This document shows, in pieces, positions 4,240 through 5,723 of a stretch of DNA of 5,723 nucleotides. This stretch comes from Pseudomonadota bacterium. GTDB taxonomy: Bacteria > Pseudomonadota > Alphaproteobacteria > Rs-D84. Each line of letters opens with the position of its first letter. Position 1 is the first letter of the stretch. Under the pieces are notes generated by a model, which did not search any database, was not told the origin of the DNA, and worked only from the letters and a program-made list of their open reading frames with translations. The translations under genes and the position numbers were made by a program. The DNA is taken from assembly GCA_009781955.1 (NCBI GenBank), contig WQUT01000027.1, forward strand, positions 1 to 5,723. Reading direction: 5' to 3'.

Positions 4240-4793
4240 TGGTTGTCGCTGAATTTGTTTTTAATTCCACCAAAAATTTTTGAAATCGGATTAATAACCG
4301 CATCCGCCGCCTGGACAAGTGTTTTTGTAATGGGGCTGTCATTCGCGGTATCGCGCAAATCACGGGTTTCTCTGAAGGCATTCATTTTTATTTGAGATTC
4401 AATCCAAAAATCAAACGTGAATATAATGGATGATATAAGGCCTGTAAACTCTACGGCCTGGGCAATTGAAAAAGGTATCTGCCGGGGATCGCCGTCCGTC
4501 GCATTTCTGCCCAGGGCCAATAAACCCAACGCAAACGGCGTAATGGTCGCGGTTGCCCGCGCCCAGATTCCCAGAATACGCAATAAATCCTGCTTGTTAA
4601 TTTTTTTGAATAAACGCGGCATCAGCGGCGTGGTAATCGCGCCCAGAATGCCGGGCAAAATGAACCAGCCAAAATCCCCGCGTTCAGCAACAAACGCCAC
4701 AGATATGGCCAAGAGCGGGATGTTAATCCCGGCCCATTTGGCCACCCGGTATGTTTCGCTTTCCGTAAGATTCGGTTTTAATTCATCGTTCAT
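4233..4793 (-). CDS. Hypothetical multi-spanning membrane protein (186 aa)
   Basis: I do not recognise the family. A polar N-terminus (1-18) leads to about four hydrophobic segments: roughly 19-37, 41-60, 72-95 and 108-132. A charged, helix-prone C-terminal tail (133-186) ends basic. Segments 2 and 3 are separated by the basic loop LFKKINKQD (61-69), likely cytoplasmic. ATG 4793 is chosen over the upstream in-frame ATG at 4877 because GAGG lies 8 bases before it, and because its A is also the last base of the upstream gene's TAA (TAATG), a classic translational-coupling overlap. The NUDIX-like gene upstream and this gene are therefore almost certainly co-expressed and may work together at the inner membrane. 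It could be an accessory subunit or a small channel-like protein, but nothing in the sequence settles this. Confidence 0.75.
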   Translation of the reverse strand: MNDELKPNLTESETYRVAKWAGINIPLLAISVAFVAERGDFGWFILPGILGAITTPLMPRLFKKINKQDLLRILGIWARATATITPFALGLLALGRNATDGDPRQIPFSIAQAVEFTGLISSIIFTFDFWIESQIKMNAFRETRDLRDTANDSPITKTLVQAADAVINPISKIFGGIKNKFSDNHR

Positions 4794-5572
4794 TATCTTA
4801 ACCTCAAAACCATATCGCATAACGGTTTTATGTATTCTGTTCTGGGATGCAAAATGCCTTCTTCTTTCATGTCCCACAGTTCCATGACCGGTCTGTACCG
4901 GGAATCCTGAACTTCGCCATCGTTGTATTTGATTGTGAAAAGGGTTGGATCTGTAAAATAGACGTATGAAAAGTAACGCTGGTTCTCTATATTTGTATCG
5001 GATATAATTTCTTGCCGATCAAAATTGGTAAATTGCAAAAAATCGCGCAAATCTATATCTTCGGGCAGTATCGCGTTCATTTCTTCTGTCAATTCGCGGT
5101 ATATCCCGTCCACCGGCGTGTTATCCACGTTTTTAACATGCGCCGCGGCGGTTATATCCCAGTGTTCCGGGTATTTTTTTACTTTTGGTGCCGGTCCCCT
5201 TTGCTGCATCAGAACGGATCGCGTGGTAACAACTTCGTCTTTCCCGGTCAGCGAATTTTTTATCGTTACAAATCTTGTCCCTTTCAGCAACGCCACCAAT
5301 ACCATTACGATTGCAGAGTGCCAGAACCCTTCGTAATGTACAAATCCGCGGGGTGCCACCAGTTCGGTATCAATCCCATTTCTTGTCAGGATACGGACAA
5401 GTTCGGCATCGGAACCCGTCATTTTCGGCTGCATGGTGTCCGCCCAGCGCGCCTTGGCATACGCAAACTCTCGCTGCGAATTCAGAATGCTGTAATCCGG
5501 GTTCAGCATAATCTCTTCCGGGGTTTTCGGACGGGGTTTCAGCACTTCAGAATAAAACGTAAACGAATCCAT
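4793..5572 (-). CDS. NUDIX-like hydrolase (IPP isomerase/YfcD type), degenerate NUDIX box, 259 aa
   Basis: Residues about 78-240 match the layout of YfcD/Idi-type NUDIX proteins: H84 in GFWHSAIVMVLV, a strand with LMQQRGPAP (121-129), HWDITAAAHV (137-146), then RELTEEM (159-165), and a late YFSYVYF strand (200-206). NUDIX enzymes hydrolyse nucleoside-diphosphate-linked compounds using the box G-x5-E-x7-REUxEExGU. Here the core R159-E160-x-x-E163-E164 is intact. The leading Gly is Ala, the first Glu is replaced near N151 with one residue inserted, and the last Gly is N166, so substrate or activity may differ from typical members. A ~60-residue N-terminal extension and an insert at about 98-119 are extra. 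ATG 5572 is supported by GAGGAAG (5583-5577) 4 bases upstream and a promoter at 5633-5606. Its stop overlaps the start of the membrane-protein gene by one base. Confidence 0.75.
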   Translation of the reverse strand: MDSFTFYSEVLKPRPKTPEEIMLNPDYSILNSQREFAYAKARWADTMQPKMTGSDAELVRILTRNGIDTELVAPRGFVHYEGFWHSAIVMVLVALLKGTRFVTIKNSLTGKDEVVTTRSVLMQQRGPAPKVKKYPEHWDITAAAHVKNVDNTPVDGIYRELTEEMNAILPEDIDLRDFLQFTNFDRQEIISDTNIENQRYFSYVYFTDPTLFTIKYNDGEVQDSRYRPVMELWDMKEEGILHPRTEYIKPLCDMVLRLR

Positions 5573-5605
5573 ATAACTTCCTCTATATTTAATAAATATG
5601 CGGGC

Positions 5606-5633
5606 ATATTAACATTTTAAACCGATTTGTCAA
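5606..5633 (-). promoter_or_regulatory. Promoter of the NUDIX/membrane-protein operon
   Basis: On the minus strand, a perfect TTGACA (5633-5628) is followed after 16 bases by TAATAT (5611-5606), four of six matches to TATAAT, within an AT-rich region. The leader to ATG 5572 would be about 25-30 nt. It is back to back with the plus-strand promoter at 5667-5694. Confidence 0.55.
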
Positions 5634-5666
5634 TGCATTTTGCCAAAATTAAGACATTTATCCCCC

Positions 5667-5694
5667 TTGACTGGGCATTTTTTTTCACTATATT
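5667..5694 (+). promoter_or_regulatory. Plus-strand promoter for a gene beyond the right edge
   Basis: TTGACT (5667-5672, five of six) and TATATT (5689-5694, five of six) are separated by 16 bases that include a run of eight or more Ts. No start codon with a ribosome binding site follows within the window, so the gene it drives lies outside. CCCCC (5662-5666) and GGGGG (5697-5701) flank it symmetrically. Confidence 0.6.
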
Positions 5695-5723
5695 GCGGGG
5701 GAATAATTAAAAAGCGCGAAACG

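Noticed and set aside
4064..4381. Minus-strand frame reading through element B, with LSPSFR-like peptides, and a similar frame at 3265-3483
   Set aside because: These are translations of the palindromic repeats, a common source of false gene calls.
4794..4877. Upstream in-frame start (ATG 4877) for the membrane protein
   Set aside because: It lies deep inside the NUDIX-like gene and adds a segment read out of that gene's frame. The TAATG overlap with GAGG upstream supports 4793.
5121..5129. DnaA-box-like TTATCCACG
   Set aside because: A single match inside the NUDIX-like coding region with no cluster or AT-rich unwinding region, so not an origin.

Overview
The window is a stretch of bacterial chromosome, moderately GC-rich in its core genes and AT-richer in places. 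A tRNA-Gly(CCC), a phosphofructokinase with a lysine where E. coli PfkA has Gly124, a membrane-anchored LysM protein with Ig-like domains, and palindromic 'CGTCATTCCGG...CCGGAATCCAGG' repeats together point to an uncultured or host-associated alphaproteobacterium. That placement is an inference from gene style and repeat type. No marker in the window settles the taxon.

Layout, left to right. Positions 1-348 hold no protein gene: there is a palindromic block (23-92), a promoter, the tRNA-Gly gene (150-223), and two more stem-loops (225-260, 262-301). Positions 349-2093, minus strand, hold a LysM/Ig-like envelope protein followed by a hypothetical protein whose 5' end looks frameshifted or misassigned. 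Positions 2094-2326 are the divergent control region between the LysM gene and pfk: a good sigma70-type promoter for the LysM gene, a hairpin-rich leader of about 107 nt, and a strong G5/C5 hairpin. Positions 2327-3424, plus strand, are a complete 6-phosphofructokinase gene. Positions 3428-4203 are a GIY-YIG nuclease gene sitting between two roughly 140-bp palindromic elements. Positions 4233-5572, minus strand, are a translationally coupled pair: a NUDIX-like hydrolase, then a small multi-spanning membrane protein. The right end carries back-to-back promoters, one for the NUDIX pair and one for a plus-strand gene that starts beyond the window.

The most interesting part is 3428-4203. The outer ends of the two palindromic elements form a 25-bp terminal inverted repeat with one mismatch. 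It begins 4 nt after the pfk stop codon and encloses only the AT-rich nuclease gene, which looks like a compact mobile or selfish unit. Each element is itself a nested palindrome of three hairpins. Where the two copies differ, the changes are compensated on the opposite arm, and the arms are arranged in inverted fashion while the centres keep the same direction. The left copy also ends in a T-run and probably terminates pfk transcription.

No CRISPR array, insertion-sequence transposase, rRNA or replication origin was seen.
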